A program made the translations under genes and the position numbers. 64,000 bases of DNA from Pseudomonas taiwanensis (GTDB lineage: Bacteria; Pseudomonadota; Gammaproteobacteria; Pseudomonadales; Pseudomonadaceae). This document shows, piece by piece, positions 25,238 to 33,287 of the stretch (positions are counted from its first letter, which is position 1; each line of letters starts with the position of its first letter). The DNA is taken from the NCBI RefSeq assembly GCF_013393345.1, contig NZ_QJRF01000066.1, positions 62,001 to 126,000 on the forward strand, written 5' to 3'. The notes under the pieces are model-generated. The model saw only the letters and a program-made list of their open reading frames with translations. It did no database searches and had not been told where the DNA came from.

Positions 25238-26542
25238 TCAGGCACTCCGTTTCAGTTCGACCGCCTGACTGCGCGGCAGGCTGATGAGAAAGCGCGTTCC
25301 GCGCCCCGGCTCCGACGCCACGCGGATGCTGCCGCCGTGGTCGCGAATGATCTTGTAGCTGATGGACAACCCCAATCCCGTGCCCTGCCCCACCGGCTTG
25401 GTGGTGTAGAACGGGTCGAAGATGCGTTGCATGACTTCCGGCGGCATGCCCCGACCGCTGTCCTGCACGGAGATGCAGACATGGACGTCGTCGGCCCAGC
25501 TCTTCACCTGGATGCGCCCCGGTGCATCCATGGCCTGGGCCGCGTTGGTGAAAAGGTTCAACAGCACCTGGTTGATCTGCGACGGCGCGCAGGCGATACG
25601 CGGCAGCTCACCCAACAGTTGGAAAACCTCGGCCTTGTCCTTGATGTGATTGCGGGCGATGAGCAAGGCGCTGCGGATGCAATCGTTGAGGTCAACTTCC
25701 TCGCTCATGGCACGGTCAAGACGGGCGAAGTCCTTGAGTCCGGACACCAGCTCGGCGATCTGGTCGAGGCCGTAGAGCGTGTCGCCGAACAGCTGTCGCA
25801 AGTCGTCCACCAGCAGCTCGGGAGCGGCTGCTTCACGGCTGGCGGCGGCTCGTTCCAGCGCTTCAGCCAGCCGCTGTTCGTCACAGTTCGGGTCTTCCAG
25901 GCAAGAGGCCAAGGCAGCCTGGCTCGCGGCCAGGGCGAACAACGGTGTGGTCAGCTCTTCCATCAGCTGCACGTTGTTCTTCACATACCCCAGCGGCGTG
26001 TTCAGCTCATGGGCGACGCCCGCCACCATCTGGCCGAGGGATGCCATCTTCTCCGACTGCACCAGTTGCGCCTGGGACTCCTTCAGGTCCACCAGTGCCT
26101 GGCGCAGTACACGGTTGCGCTGGGCAACGCGCAGCTCCATGGCTTTCAGCAAATCAAGCACCGTACCCAGTCCCAGGTAGCGTCCCTGCTCGTCCACCAG
26201 GATGAAATCTTCGGTAATGGGGTACTGCAATTGCGCGGTGACCTGCTTGGCCGCCGGCTCCAGGCCAGAAGCGAGCGCCACGGTCAGCGGCACCGGATTC
26301 ATCACGTCGCCCACCGGACGGCGGCCCCAGAGGTCGCGGCCAAAGCGCTGCATGAAGATGTCCTGCAAGGTATAGCGGCTGACCAGCCCCAGCGGCTTGC
26401 CCTGCGCGTCCACCACAGGTAGCGACAGGAACGCCTTGTGCTCGGGCGTCAGCAGGCGATCAGCCACATCGCTGATACTCATTTCCGGGGCCAGCGGCTC
26501 CACGGTCTTGAGCAGGCGAGCCAGACTGCTTGCGGCTGCCAT
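25238..26542 (-). CDS. soluble histidine kinase with N-terminal CBS domains
   Basis: A 434-residue kinase without membrane helices. Residues about 20-140 form a CBS pair (SISDVADRLLTPEHKAFLSLPVVDAQGKPLGLVSR and GDVMNPVPLTVA). A coiled linker follows, then HisKA with phospho-acceptor His in VAGVAHELNTPLGYV and the ATPase boxes NLFTNAAQAM, DSGRGMP and GTGLGLSI. The CBS pair probably senses a nucleotide or ionic state inside the cell. ATG 26542 is chosen because GGAGAA lies nine bases upstream; ATG codons at 26578 and 26563 precede it but lack this site. It forms an operon with the double-REC gene. Confidence 0.9.
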   Translation of the reverse strand: MAAASSLARLLKTVEPLAPEMSISDVADRLLTPEHKAFLSLPVVDAQGKPLGLVSRYTLQDIFMQRFGRDLWGRRPVGDVMNPVPLTVALASGLEPAAKQVTAQLQYPITEDFILVDEQGRYLGLGTVLDLLKAMELRVAQRNRVLRQALVDLKESQAQLVQSEKMASLGQMVAGVAHELNTPLGYVKNNVQLMEELTTPLFALAASQAALASCLEDPNCDEQRLAEALERAAASREAAAPELLVDDLRQLFGDTLYGLDQIAELVSGLKDFARLDRAMSEEVDLNDCIRSALLIARNHIKDKAEVFQLLGELPRIACAPSQINQVLLNLFTNAAQAMDAPGRIQVKSWADDVHVCISVQDSGRGMPPEVMQRIFDPFYTTKPVGQGTGLGLSISYKIIRDHGGSIRVASEPGRGTRFLISLPRSQAVELKRSA

Positions 26543-26689
26543 GAGCGGTTCTCCGGGCGACATTTGAGTGCAGCGCATTCAAGCAGCATCAGGTTGCCAT
26601 CATGTGACAGGCGTCTCATGCAAGAAACAAATGGCAAGGAAGCGAAGTAGCGACAACACTGAATCTCGACGCCAACAGGAACCATCACC

Positions 26690-27577
26690 ATGCCCGAAAA
26701 AGCCGCCACCCCGAGCCCCCGCAAAGGTCTGCTGCTCCGCCTGCTGCGAATCCTTGCCTGGCTGCTCATGGCGGTAGCGCTGGTCTGCGTGACGCTGTAC
26801 CTGGCATTCGGCCCCGCGCAGCTGTTCGAGCGCCTGAAGCCGCCCCCACCGATCTTCCCGGAGAGCAATGGCATCGAAGCCCCCTCCGCACCGGTTGCCG
26901 CCGCGCCAGTTCCCGCCCCTGTCCAGGCACCAGCCAGCTCGCAGGAAATGGTCGAGCTGATGATGGAGAGCATCGAAGACATCTGGGGCGAGTTCCTCGC
27001 CCGTGGCGACTACTCCTACAAGAAGGCCAAGCTAGTCACCTATCGGGGCAAGGTCGAGTACCCCTGCAAAGACGTCGGCGCGGCCAGCGGCCCCTTCTAT
27101 TGCCCCGGCAGCAAGAGCCTTTATGTGGACCTGGACTTCCTCGACGGCCTGCAGAAGAAATCGCCTGATGTCGGCGACTTCGCGCGAAGTTACGTCGTGG
27201 CGCACGAAGTCGCCCACCACATGCAGAACCTCGTGGGCGTCAACAGCTGGATCAAGGATATGAAGGAAGGCGGCGTCGAACTCTCCGGACCGGAAGGCCT
27301 GGTGGTCGCCCAGGAGCTACTGGCCGACTGCCTGGCTGGCAGCTGGGCCAGCTACGCCCAGAAGAAATACGCCTGGGTGAAACCCGAAGAGGTGGACAAG
27401 ATGCTGCAGGCGGTCATGACCTATGGAAAGGAACAAGCCACCATCCCGGGCAAAGCCCCCATGCGCGACCCACTCACCCACGGCACCTTCGAGCAACGCC
27501 AGAAGTGGCTGCACACCGGCATCGAAACCGGCGACCCGCAACGATGCTTGCAGCTGTTTACGGGGATTGCGCAGTAG
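26690..27577 (+). CDS. YpfJ-family neutral zinc metallopeptidase, membrane-anchored
   Basis: A 295-residue protein with one N-terminal membrane helix (about 16-40) and a Pro/Ala-rich linker (50-85). The peptidase domain has the zinc motif HEVAHH (172-177) and the downstream ELLADCLAGSW, which supplies the third ligand in this family. FYCPGSKSLYVDLDFLD precedes the motif as in YpfJ. Active residues are present, so it should be a periplasmic peptidase, but its target is unknown. It lacks the conserved Gly-rich N-terminal region of longer YpfJ proteins. Divergent from the kinase gene by 148 bases. Confidence 0.85.
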   Translation: MPEKAATPSPRKGLLLRLLRILAWLLMAVALVCVTLYLAFGPAQLFERLKPPPPIFPESNGIEAPSAPVAAAPVPAPVQAPASSQEMVELMMESIEDIWGEFLARGDYSYKKAKLVTYRGKVEYPCKDVGAASGPFYCPGSKSLYVDLDFLDGLQKKSPDVGDFARSYVVAHEVAHHMQNLVGVNSWIKDMKEGGVELSGPEGLVVAQELLADCLAGSWASYAQKKYAWVKPEEVDKMLQAVMTYGKEQATIPGKAPMRDPLTHGTFEQRQKWLHTGIETGDPQRCLQLFTGIAQ

Positions 27578-27668
27578 TGAATCTACCTCCTTCACACGCT
27601 CCAACGTCTGATGAAACGCCGTAGCAGTCGGGCAAGCGCCCGTGCTGGTCGGGTAGTTCGCAAGGAAT

Positions 27669-27687
27669 CGTCGCCTATAAGGCGACG
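27669..27687. terminator. short hairpin in the convergent gap
   Basis: CGTCGCC-TATAA-GGCGACG lies between the peptidase gene and the SDR gene, which converge. It has no T-run in either direction, so its role as terminator is uncertain. Confidence 0.35.
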
Positions 27688-27772
27688 TCCACTCCCGAGC
27701 GTGTCCAGCTACGCTTACGAACCCACCGATTGAGGCGCGTCGCCTACCTGTCGAAATACGCGCGCCTCCTCC

Positions 27773-28531
27773 TCAAAGGAACATCCCGCCCGAAGCTTCC
27801 ACCCGTTGCCCGTTGATCCAGCGACCCGCGTCGGAAAGCAGCATGGCCACGGCTGCGCCAATGTCTTCCGGCAAGCCGACGCGTCCGAGGGCGGTATTGC
27901 CGGCGATGAAGGCATTGACCTGGGAATTGTCCCGCACCACGCCGCCACCGAAATCGGTCTCGATGGCACCGGGGGCCAGGACGTTCACGGAAATGCCGCG
28001 CGCACCCAGCTCCTTGGCCTGGTAGCGCGTCAGCACTTCGATGCCGCCTTTCATTGCCGCATAGGCGGCATAGCCCGGTAGTGCGAAGCGCGCCAGGCCC
28101 GTGGAGATATTCAGGATGCGCCCACCGTCGGCGATCAGCGGCAGGAGTTTCTGGGTGAGGAAGAACGGCCCCTTGAGCTGAACGTTCACCAACTGGTCGA
28201 ACTGCTCCTCGGTGGTTTCGGCGAAGCTGGCATGGATGCCGATGCCCGCGTTGTTCACCAGGAAGTCGAAGTCGTCGCGGCCGAACTCGGCCTTCAGCAG
28301 CCGGCCCAGGCTGGCGGCAAAGGCGTCGAAGGTGGCGCTCTTGCTCACGTCCAGCTGAAGCATCGCGGCATGTCCGCCCAGGTCCATGATTTCGCGGCTG
28401 AGGGATTCGGCGTCCTCCAGCTTGCTGTGGTAGGTACCGATGATGTCGATGCCCTGGGCCGCCAGGTGCTGCGCCATGCTTTTGCCGAGGCCACGGCTGG
28501 CGCCGGTGATGAGTGCGATCTTGCGGGTCAT
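27773..28531 (-). CDS. SDR family oxidoreductase
   Basis: A 252-residue classical short-chain dehydrogenase. The cofactor motif TGASRGLG lies at residues 9-16 and NNAG near 93. The active-site Ser is in ILNISTGLARF, and YAAYAAMKGG gives the YxxxK pair. The C-terminal GLPEDIGAAVAMLLSDAGRWINGQRVEASGG is typical. The substrate cannot be told. It is divergent from a LysR gene by 130 bases that contain palindromes, a common arrangement in which the LysR protein controls the SDR. Confidence 0.92.
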   Translation of the reverse strand: MTRKIALITGASRGLGKSMAQHLAAQGIDIIGTYHSKLEDAESLSREIMDLGGHAAMLQLDVSKSATFDAFAASLGRLLKAEFGRDDFDFLVNNAGIGIHASFAETTEEQFDQLVNVQLKGPFFLTQKLLPLIADGGRILNISTGLARFALPGYAAYAAMKGGIEVLTRYQAKELGARGISVNVLAPGAIETDFGGGVVRDNSQVNAFIAGNTALGRVGLPEDIGAAVAMLLSDAGRWINGQRVEASGGMFL

Positions 28532-28576
28532 TGCAATGCTCCTGGGTGGCAGGTGGTGGATGTGGTGAGGAGCTTA

Positions 28577-28613
28577 TTGTCCGGACAAAGACCGATAAAT
28601 AATCTGTAATCGG
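28577..28613. promoter_or_regulatory. palindromes in the SDR/LysR divergent region
   Basis: TTGTCCGGACAA (28577-28588) is a perfect 12-base palindrome. CCGAT (28592-28596) and ATCGG (28609-28613) form an inverted pair 12 bases apart. Both suit binding by the divergently encoded LysR regulator. Confidence 0.5.
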
Positions 28614-28661
28614 AATTACTGATCGCCCATTACGAACAATCCGGAGGGAGGCGCCACACGG

Positions 28662-29576
28662 ATGAACAAGCTGGAGCTACTGAGAACCTTCGTACGGGTC
28701 AGCGAGCTGTCAAGTTTCACCCAGGCCGCCGACAGCCTCGGCCTGCCCCGCTCTACCGTGTCCGACCAGATTCAGGCGCTGGAGGAACTCATCGGTACGC
28801 GCCTGCTGCAACGCACCACACGCAAGGTGCGAGCGACCCAGGACGGCTTGTTGTTGTATGAGCGTAGCCGCGAGTTGCTGGCGCAGATGGACGAACTGGA
28901 GGGCTTGTTCCGCCAGGACGCCACGGCATTGTCAGGCCGCATCCGGGTGGACATGCCCACGGTCCTGGCACGCAAGGTGGTAATGCCGCGCCTGGCCGAA
29001 TTTGCCGATCTGCACCCGGGAATCGAGCTGGAAGTCAGCAGCACCGATCGGCGGGTGGACCTAGTACGTGAGGGCTTCGACCTGGTGCTGCGGGTCGGGC
29101 CATTGCTGGACACGTCGCTGGTGGCGAGGCCCCTGGGCGCCTTCCCGGTGGTCAATGTCGCCAGCCGCGCCTACCTCGCCGCCCATGGTGTACCGCGCTC
29201 GCTGGAGGATCTGGCGAACCATCGGCTGGTGCACTACGTGTCGGTCTTGGGCAGCCGGCCAGCGGGTTTCGAGTACCTGGCCAGCGGCAGGGTGCATTAC
29301 CTGCCCATGGCCGGCAGCGTGACCGTGAACAATGCCGAGGCGTACAGCGCCGCCTGCCTGGGCGGGCTGGGTCTGATCCAGGTGCCGCTGCATGGTGTGC
29401 GCGAACTCCTTGAAAGCGGCGAACTGGTGGCGCTCCTGCCGGAATTCCAGGCGCCGCCACTGGAAGTGACCCTGCTCTACGCGCACCGCCGGCTACCCCG
29501 GCGTGCGCGCGCATTCATGGACTGGCTGGAACGGGTGGTTGAGGGCCAGACCGCGCCCGTTTCTCAGGGAACGTAG
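28662..29576 (+). CDS. LysR-family regulator (CrgA/DmlR-like)
   Basis: A 304-residue regulator. The HTH lies in residues 18-65 (FTQAADSLGLPRSTVSDQIQALEELIGTRLLQRTTRKV), with the RTTR motif typical of the CrgA/DmlR group, and the effector domain spans about 90-295. It is divergent from the SDR gene, which is the expected target. Its 3' end overlaps, on the opposite strand, the decayed end of a GGDEF gene, so this junction has been rearranged. Confidence 0.92.
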   Translation: MNKLELLRTFVRVSELSSFTQAADSLGLPRSTVSDQIQALEELIGTRLLQRTTRKVRATQDGLLLYERSRELLAQMDELEGLFRQDATALSGRIRVDMPTVLARKVVMPRLAEFADLHPGIELEVSSTDRRVDLVREGFDLVLRVGPLLDTSLVARPLGAFPVVNVASRAYLAAHGVPRSLEDLANHRLVHYVSVLGSRPAGFEYLASGRVHYLPMAGSVTVNNAEAYSAACLGGLGLIQVPLHGVRELLESGELVALLPEFQAPPLEVTLLYAHRRLPRRARAFMDWLERVVEGQTAPVSQGT

Positions 29577-29640
29577 GTACAGCGGTTGCGGCCGTTGTGC
29601 TTGGAGTCGTAGATGGCCTGATTGAGGCAGCCTGGTTCAC
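29564..29640 (-). pseudogene. remnant of a GGDEF (diguanylate cyclase) gene, C-terminal end only
   Basis: Read on the minus strand, this frame gives LNQAIYDSKHNGRNRCTYVP and a stop at 29566-29564. This matches the end of GGDEF domains (A-D-x-A-L-Y-x-A-K-x-x-G-R-N-R). The sequence upstream of it is replaced by a REP doublet, so the catalytic GG(D/E)EF part is gone. It overlaps the last 13 bases of the LysR gene. Confidence 0.7.
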
Positions 29641-29650
29641 CGACCGGCTG

Positions 29651-29715
29651 GTGGGAGCGAGCTTGCTCGCGAAAGGCCTTGCACCGGGTTGTTCGCGAGC
29701 AAGCTCGCTCCTACA
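29651..29715. repeat. REP doublet (REPIN), inverted copies 29651-29673 and 29692-29715
   Basis: Two inverted REP copies with an 18-base spacer form a long hairpin. They lie exactly where the GGDEF gene body is missing. Confidence 0.88.
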
Positions 29716-29978
29716 GATGGGCTGCGGTATCGCCTTCAACGCGTGAGCAAGGGTTTGCCCCAAGGAGTAATCGGACGTCCTGATCGGACGGCTGGCGAAT
29801 AAAAGGTTAGGCATTCCTCGAAAGCACAGGTATTGTGTCGAGCGCTGTGATGCATGTGTCACCGGAAAACGGTCTGTACTTTAGCGGTCCCCTTTTCATC
29901 GGTTGCCGATTCTCTGCACTCAGTGACAGGCTGGAACGTTCCAGCCCAGCAATAACTCAGTTTCTAGGAGACATTCCA

Positions 29979-30188
29979 ATGTCCGAGCGCCAAACCGGCA
30001 CCGTCAAGTGGTTCAACGATGAAAAGGGCTTCGGCTTCATTACCACCGATAACGGTCCCGATCTGTTCGTTCACTACCGTTCTATCCAAAGCGCCGGCTT
30101 CAAAAGCCTGAAGGAAGGCCAGAAGGTCTCCTTCATCGCTGTGCAGGGCCAGAAAGGCCTGCAAGCCGACGAAGTGCAAGTGCTGTAA
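29979..30188 (+). CDS. cold-shock domain protein
   Basis: A 69-residue single cold-shock domain. RNP1-like KGFGFI lies near residue 16 and RNP2-like LFVHYRSIQ near 29; the usual family form is VFVHFSAI, so a Tyr and an Arg are substituted here. It binds single-stranded RNA/DNA and acts as an RNA chaperone. ATG 29979 with TAGGAG nine bases upstream fixes the start; the longer open frame is the untranslated leader. About 260 bases without a gene precede it, which agrees with the long, structured leaders of csp messages. A terminator follows. Confidence 0.95.
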   Translation: MSERQTGTVKWFNDEKGFGFITTDNGPDLFVHYRSIQSAGFKSLKEGQKVSFIAVQGQKGLQADEVQVL

Positions 30189-30204
30189 GCACAAGCCGAT
30201 AAAA

Positions 30205-30232
30205 GAACCGGCCTTCGGGCCGGTTTTTTTTT
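30205..30232 (+). terminator. Rho-independent terminator of the cold-shock gene
   Basis: GAACCGGCC-TTCG-GGCCGGTT is followed by a run of T residues. Confidence 0.95.
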
Positions 30233-30280
30233 CAGTCGTTCCAAATGGCCCACCCCGGCCATCACGTACAGAGAAGTGAT

Positions 30281-30460
30281 ATGCGCATCAAGACCTCCCA
30301 CAGCAGCACCCCCAAGCCGCCGGCAGCCACCACCAGCAGCGAAGCCCTGGAAGCGCAGATTGCCGCCTTCCTGAACAAGGGTGGCGAGATCCAGGAAATC
30401 GCCAAGGGCGTCAGCGCCCAGGTCGCGCCGAGCCGCCATATCCGCATCGGCAACAAGTAA
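30281..30460 (+). CDS. small SutA-like protein
   Basis: A 59-residue hydrophilic protein. The first 22 residues are Ser/Thr/Pro-rich and likely disordered. The core ALEAQIAAFLNKGGEIQEIAKGV resembles, from memory, the conserved helix plus FLxRGGxVQEIxxxV turn of the RNA-polymerase-binding regulator SutA, but without its acidic N-terminus. GAGAAG lies five bases before ATG 30281. It lies after the csp terminator and has no clear promoter, so it may be expressed by read-through. Whether it binds polymerase is unknown. Confidence 0.6.
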   Translation: MRIKTSHSSTPKPPAATTSSEALEAQIAAFLNKGGEIQEIAKGVSAQVAPSRHIRIGNK

Positions 30461-30650
30461 GACCCTCTGGGCGCCCTGGGGCGGACAGGTGCCAGACCTG
30501 CCGCCCGGCGTCACCGCTCCGTCCTGCCGATGGGCGGATGCCGCTTGCAATGAATCTCGCCCGACTAAACTTCCCCACAGGCCGAATGCGGCCGGAAACC
30601 GGGGGTAACGGTCGGATGGGGGCCGGCGTCAGCCAGCTGGGAGGTGTCCC

Positions 30651-31205
30651 ATGCAGCGGCACTACTACATCAGCGACAATCTCAAAGACCTGGAAAGGGT
30701 CGAAGACGAACTCGAAGCGCAGGGCATCGACCACGAGCAGATCCATGTGCTCAGTGATCGCGATGCCGACGTCGAGCATTACCATCTCCACGACGTCTCC
30801 TCCGTGATGAAGCGCGACATGGTGCATTCCGGCATGATCGGCGTCGGCATCGGCGTGGCCCTGGCGGCCATGGTGATGCTGGTGGCCTGGTTCAGCGGCT
30901 GGACCGGCACCGCCGCCGGCTGGATTCCCTTTATCTTCCTCGCCATCGCCCTGTTCGGGTTCAGCGTCTGGGAAGGCAGCCTGTTCGGAATCCAGACACC
31001 CAATGCCGTGGTGAAACGCTTCCAGCGCACGCTGGACGAAGGCAAGCATGTGTTCTTCGTCGACGTGAAACCCACCCAGGAACCGATTCTCGCCCGCGTC
31101 GTCAGCCACCATCCGATGCTCAGGACCGCCGGCATGGGCCAGGCCACGCCAGACTGGGCCGAGAACCTGCAACACCGCCTGCATCAATTGCGCAAGATGA
31201 TGTAG
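30651..31205 (+). CDS. conserved membrane protein of unknown function
   Basis: A 184-residue protein. Residues 1-60 form a soluble alpha/beta part (MQRHYYISDNLKDLERVEDELEAQGI...HVLSD) like the N-terminus of general-stress YflT/GsiB-type domains. Two membrane helices follow at about 65-85 and 92-112. The C-terminal 70 residues are soluble and contain NAVVKRFQRTLDEGKHVFFVDV. It is known in Pseudomonas only under vague names. GGGAGGTGTCCC gives a good site before the ATG. It ends at a hairpin shared with the converging LysR gene. Confidence 0.75.
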   Translation: MQRHYYISDNLKDLERVEDELEAQGIDHEQIHVLSDRDADVEHYHLHDVSSVMKRDMVHSGMIGVGIGVALAAMVMLVAWFSGWTGTAAGWIPFIFLAIALFGFSVWEGSLFGIQTPNAVVKRFQRTLDEGKHVFFVDVKPTQEPILARVVSHHPMLRTAGMGQATPDWAENLQHRLHQLRKMM

Positions 31206-31217
31206 CGGCACCTCGCG

Positions 31218-31250
31218 GCGGCGGATGCAACGCCCAGCGTCATCCGCCGC
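31218..31250. terminator. hairpin between convergent genes
   Basis: The 10-base arms GCGGCGGATG/CATCCGCCGC have a 13-base loop and are followed by a T/C-rich tract on the plus strand. It can serve both genes. Confidence 0.55.
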
Positions 31251-31266
31251 TTCATACCCCTTCCCT

Positions 31267-32190
31267 TCAGCCCTGATCCGGCACGGTGCTGGCTCGCGCC
31301 TCGGCCAGCAGCCAGTCAATCAGGCGACGCACCTTTTCCGGCGGTGGCAACCGGCGGCTCCAAGCCAGCCGATAGGCCCAGGGTGTCGGCAGGCGGCACT
31401 CTTCGCCGAAGGGCAGCACCAGCCGCCCGTTGGCAATGTCGTCGCAGGCCAGGGCCGTTGACCCCAGTGCGAACCCTTGCCCGCTCACCGCTCCCTGGAT
31501 GGCATGGCCGATCAGGCCGAAACGCATCCCGCCCCTGACCGGCCCCGGCTCGCCGACAAAGGTGGCGAACCAGTCTTCCCAGCTCGGCAGATGCAGATTG
31601 GCGGTGTTTTTCCAGTGGGTGTGGATAAGTCGCGCGCCCAGCATGTCCCGCGGCTTGCGTATCGGGCCGAACTGTTCCAGGTACGCCGGACTGCAGACGG
31701 GGAAGAACTCTTCGAGAAACAGCAACTCGCTGGCGGGCATGGGTGTTTCGGTAGTGGTGAAGCGGATGGCGAGGGTGGCCTCGCCCCGCTCAAGGTCCAC
31801 CAGTTGCTCGGTGGCCTCGAGGCTGAGGGTAATGTCCGGGTTACTGGCGGCGAACTGGTTGAGCCGACGCATCAGCCAATGGCTGGCGATCGACGGCGCA
31901 CAGGTGATGTGGATGGGGCCCTCGTCCTGGCCACGCAGTTCGTCGGCACCGCGGGTGAGCAACTCGAAGGCCTGGGTAACGGTGGCGGCCAGGCGATGAC
32001 CGTTGTCATTGAGCGTGACGGTGTTGCGCGTGCGGTCGAACAGGCTCACACCCAACTCGCTCTCCAGCAGGCGGATCTGGCGGCTCACCGCTCCCGGCGT
32101 TACGGAAAGCTCCTGGGCGGCCTCGGTGAAATTACGGCTGCGGGCGGCGACCTCGAAGGTGCGCAAGGCGATGAGCGAAGGAAGACGCAT
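31267..32190 (-). CDS. LysR-family regulator (GcvA-like)
   Basis: A 307-residue regulator starting MRLPSLIALRTFEVAARSRNFTEAAQELSVTPGAVSRQIRLLE, the GcvA-type N-terminus. The effector-binding part lies from about 90. The start ATG 32190 matches family length; the frame stays open further upstream, but that extension lies antisense to the transporter gene and has no family features. It is divergent from an EamA transporter by 127 bases containing two inverted repeats, a classical LysR regulation site, so the exporter is its probable target. Confidence 0.92.
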   Translation of the reverse strand: MRLPSLIALRTFEVAARSRNFTEAAQELSVTPGAVSRQIRLLESELGVSLFDRTRNTVTLNDNGHRLAATVTQAFELLTRGADELRGQDEGPIHITCAPSIASHWLMRRLNQFAASNPDITLSLEATEQLVDLERGEATLAIRFTTTETPMPASELLFLEEFFPVCSPAYLEQFGPIRKPRDMLGARLIHTHWKNTANLHLPSWEDWFATFVGEPGPVRGGMRFGLIGHAIQGAVSGQGFALGSTALACDDIANGRLVLPFGEECRLPTPWAYRLAWSRRLPPPEKVRRLIDWLLAEARASTVPDQG

Positions 32191-32199
32191 GGCGGGTTC

Positions 32200-32236
32200 G
32201 CTTTGAGTTCTAGTCAAAGCATGATGACAAATCATC
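32200..32236. promoter_or_regulatory. two LysR-type inverted repeats in the divergent region
   Basis: Perfect arms GCTTTGA (32200-32206) and TCAAAGC (32214-32220) contain the T-N11-A pattern of LysR recognition sites. A second repeat, GATGA-CAAA-TCATC, lies at 32223-32236. They could be the recognition and activation sites. Confidence 0.65.
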
Positions 32237-32317
32237 GTTTGAATGCAAGGCGCCCGAGGACCGATCCTGCGCCCATTGGCGGCCTCTGCCGCGCCCCTCT
32301 GCCTTGCGAGTCGAACG

Positions 32318-33253
32318 ATGAAACCCTCCCGCCTCCCCCTGGACTGGTTCGCCTGCGGACTGATGTTCGTCCTCTGCATCTGCTGGGGTTTCCAGCAGGT
32401 GGCGATCAAGCTGACCATCGACGACGTGCCTTCGATCCTGCAGCTCGCCGTCCGCTCCGGCGGAGCGGCCCTGGTGCTGGGCGCGCTGGTGTTGTGGAAA
32501 GAAGGTCGCGGCGCCTTCAGCGACGGAACCCTGCTACCCGGTATCGCCGTCGGCACGTTGTTCGCGCTGGAATTCCTGTTCATCGGCGAAGGCCTCAACC
32601 ACACCAGCGCCTCGCACCTGTCGGTGTTCCTCTATACCGCGCCCATGTTCGCGGCCCTTGGCCTGCACCTCATGCTGCCGGAGGAACGCCTCTCCCCTGT
32701 GCAATGGCTCGGTGTCATGGTGGCGTTCGGCGGCATTGCCACCGCGTTCCTCGGCCAGCCCTCCGACGCACCCGGCAACGTACTGCTGGGCGATGCCTAT
32801 GCCCTGTGCGGCGCCGCAGCCTGGGGTGCCACGACCCTGGTGATCCGTGGTTCGTCGCTGTCCGAGGCCAACCCGGTGAAAACCCTCTTCTATCAGTTGT
32901 TCGGCGCAGTCCTGCTGCTTACCGTCGTGGCCTTCAGCACCGGCAAGACCGACATGCAACTGACCGAGAAGGCAGTCATCAGCCTGGCCTTCCAGGTGGT
33001 GGTAATCGCGCTCATCAGCTACCTCGCCTGGTTCTGGCTGCTGCGGCGCTACCTGGCCACCCGTCTGTCGGTGCTGTCCTTCATGACTCCCCTGTTCGGC
33101 GTGACCTTCGGCGTGCTGGTACTGGGAGAAACGATCGACCTGTCCTTTGCCATCGGCGCCACCCTGGTGCTGGGCGGCATCGTGCTGGTCAGCGGAGCGG
33201 AGCTGCTGCGCGGTCGCCGGCAGCGCAAGTTATCGACGCCTTCCGAGGCCTGA
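32318..33253 (+). CDS. DMT-superfamily (EamA) transporter
   Basis: A 311-residue membrane protein with ten predicted helices in two EamA halves. The family patterns are FVLCICWGFQQVAIKL in helix 1, HLSVFLYTAPMFAALGLHLML at the end of half one, and RLSVLSFMTPLFGVTFGVLVLGE in half two. It is probably an exporter of amino acids or other metabolites. ATG 32318 is the first start near helix 1. It is divergent from the LysR gene that probably controls it. Confidence 0.9.
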   Translation: MKPSRLPLDWFACGLMFVLCICWGFQQVAIKLTIDDVPSILQLAVRSGGAALVLGALVLWKEGRGAFSDGTLLPGIAVGTLFALEFLFIGEGLNHTSASHLSVFLYTAPMFAALGLHLMLPEERLSPVQWLGVMVAFGGIATAFLGQPSDAPGNVLLGDAYALCGAAAWGATTLVIRGSSLSEANPVKTLFYQLFGAVLLLTVVAFSTGKTDMQLTEKAVISLAFQVVVIALISYLAWFWLLRRYLATRLSVLSFMTPLFGVTFGVLVLGETIDLSFAIGATLVLGGIVLVSGAELLRGRRQRKLSTPSEA

Positions 33254-33287
33254 TCGATCGAGGGGTAACGCAATTGGGAGACGGTGA

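Noticed and set aside
32191-32604. Longer N-terminus for the LysR protein at 31267-32190
   Set aside because: It would run antisense through the divergent transporter gene and its operator region, and LysR proteins begin at the MRLPSL position.
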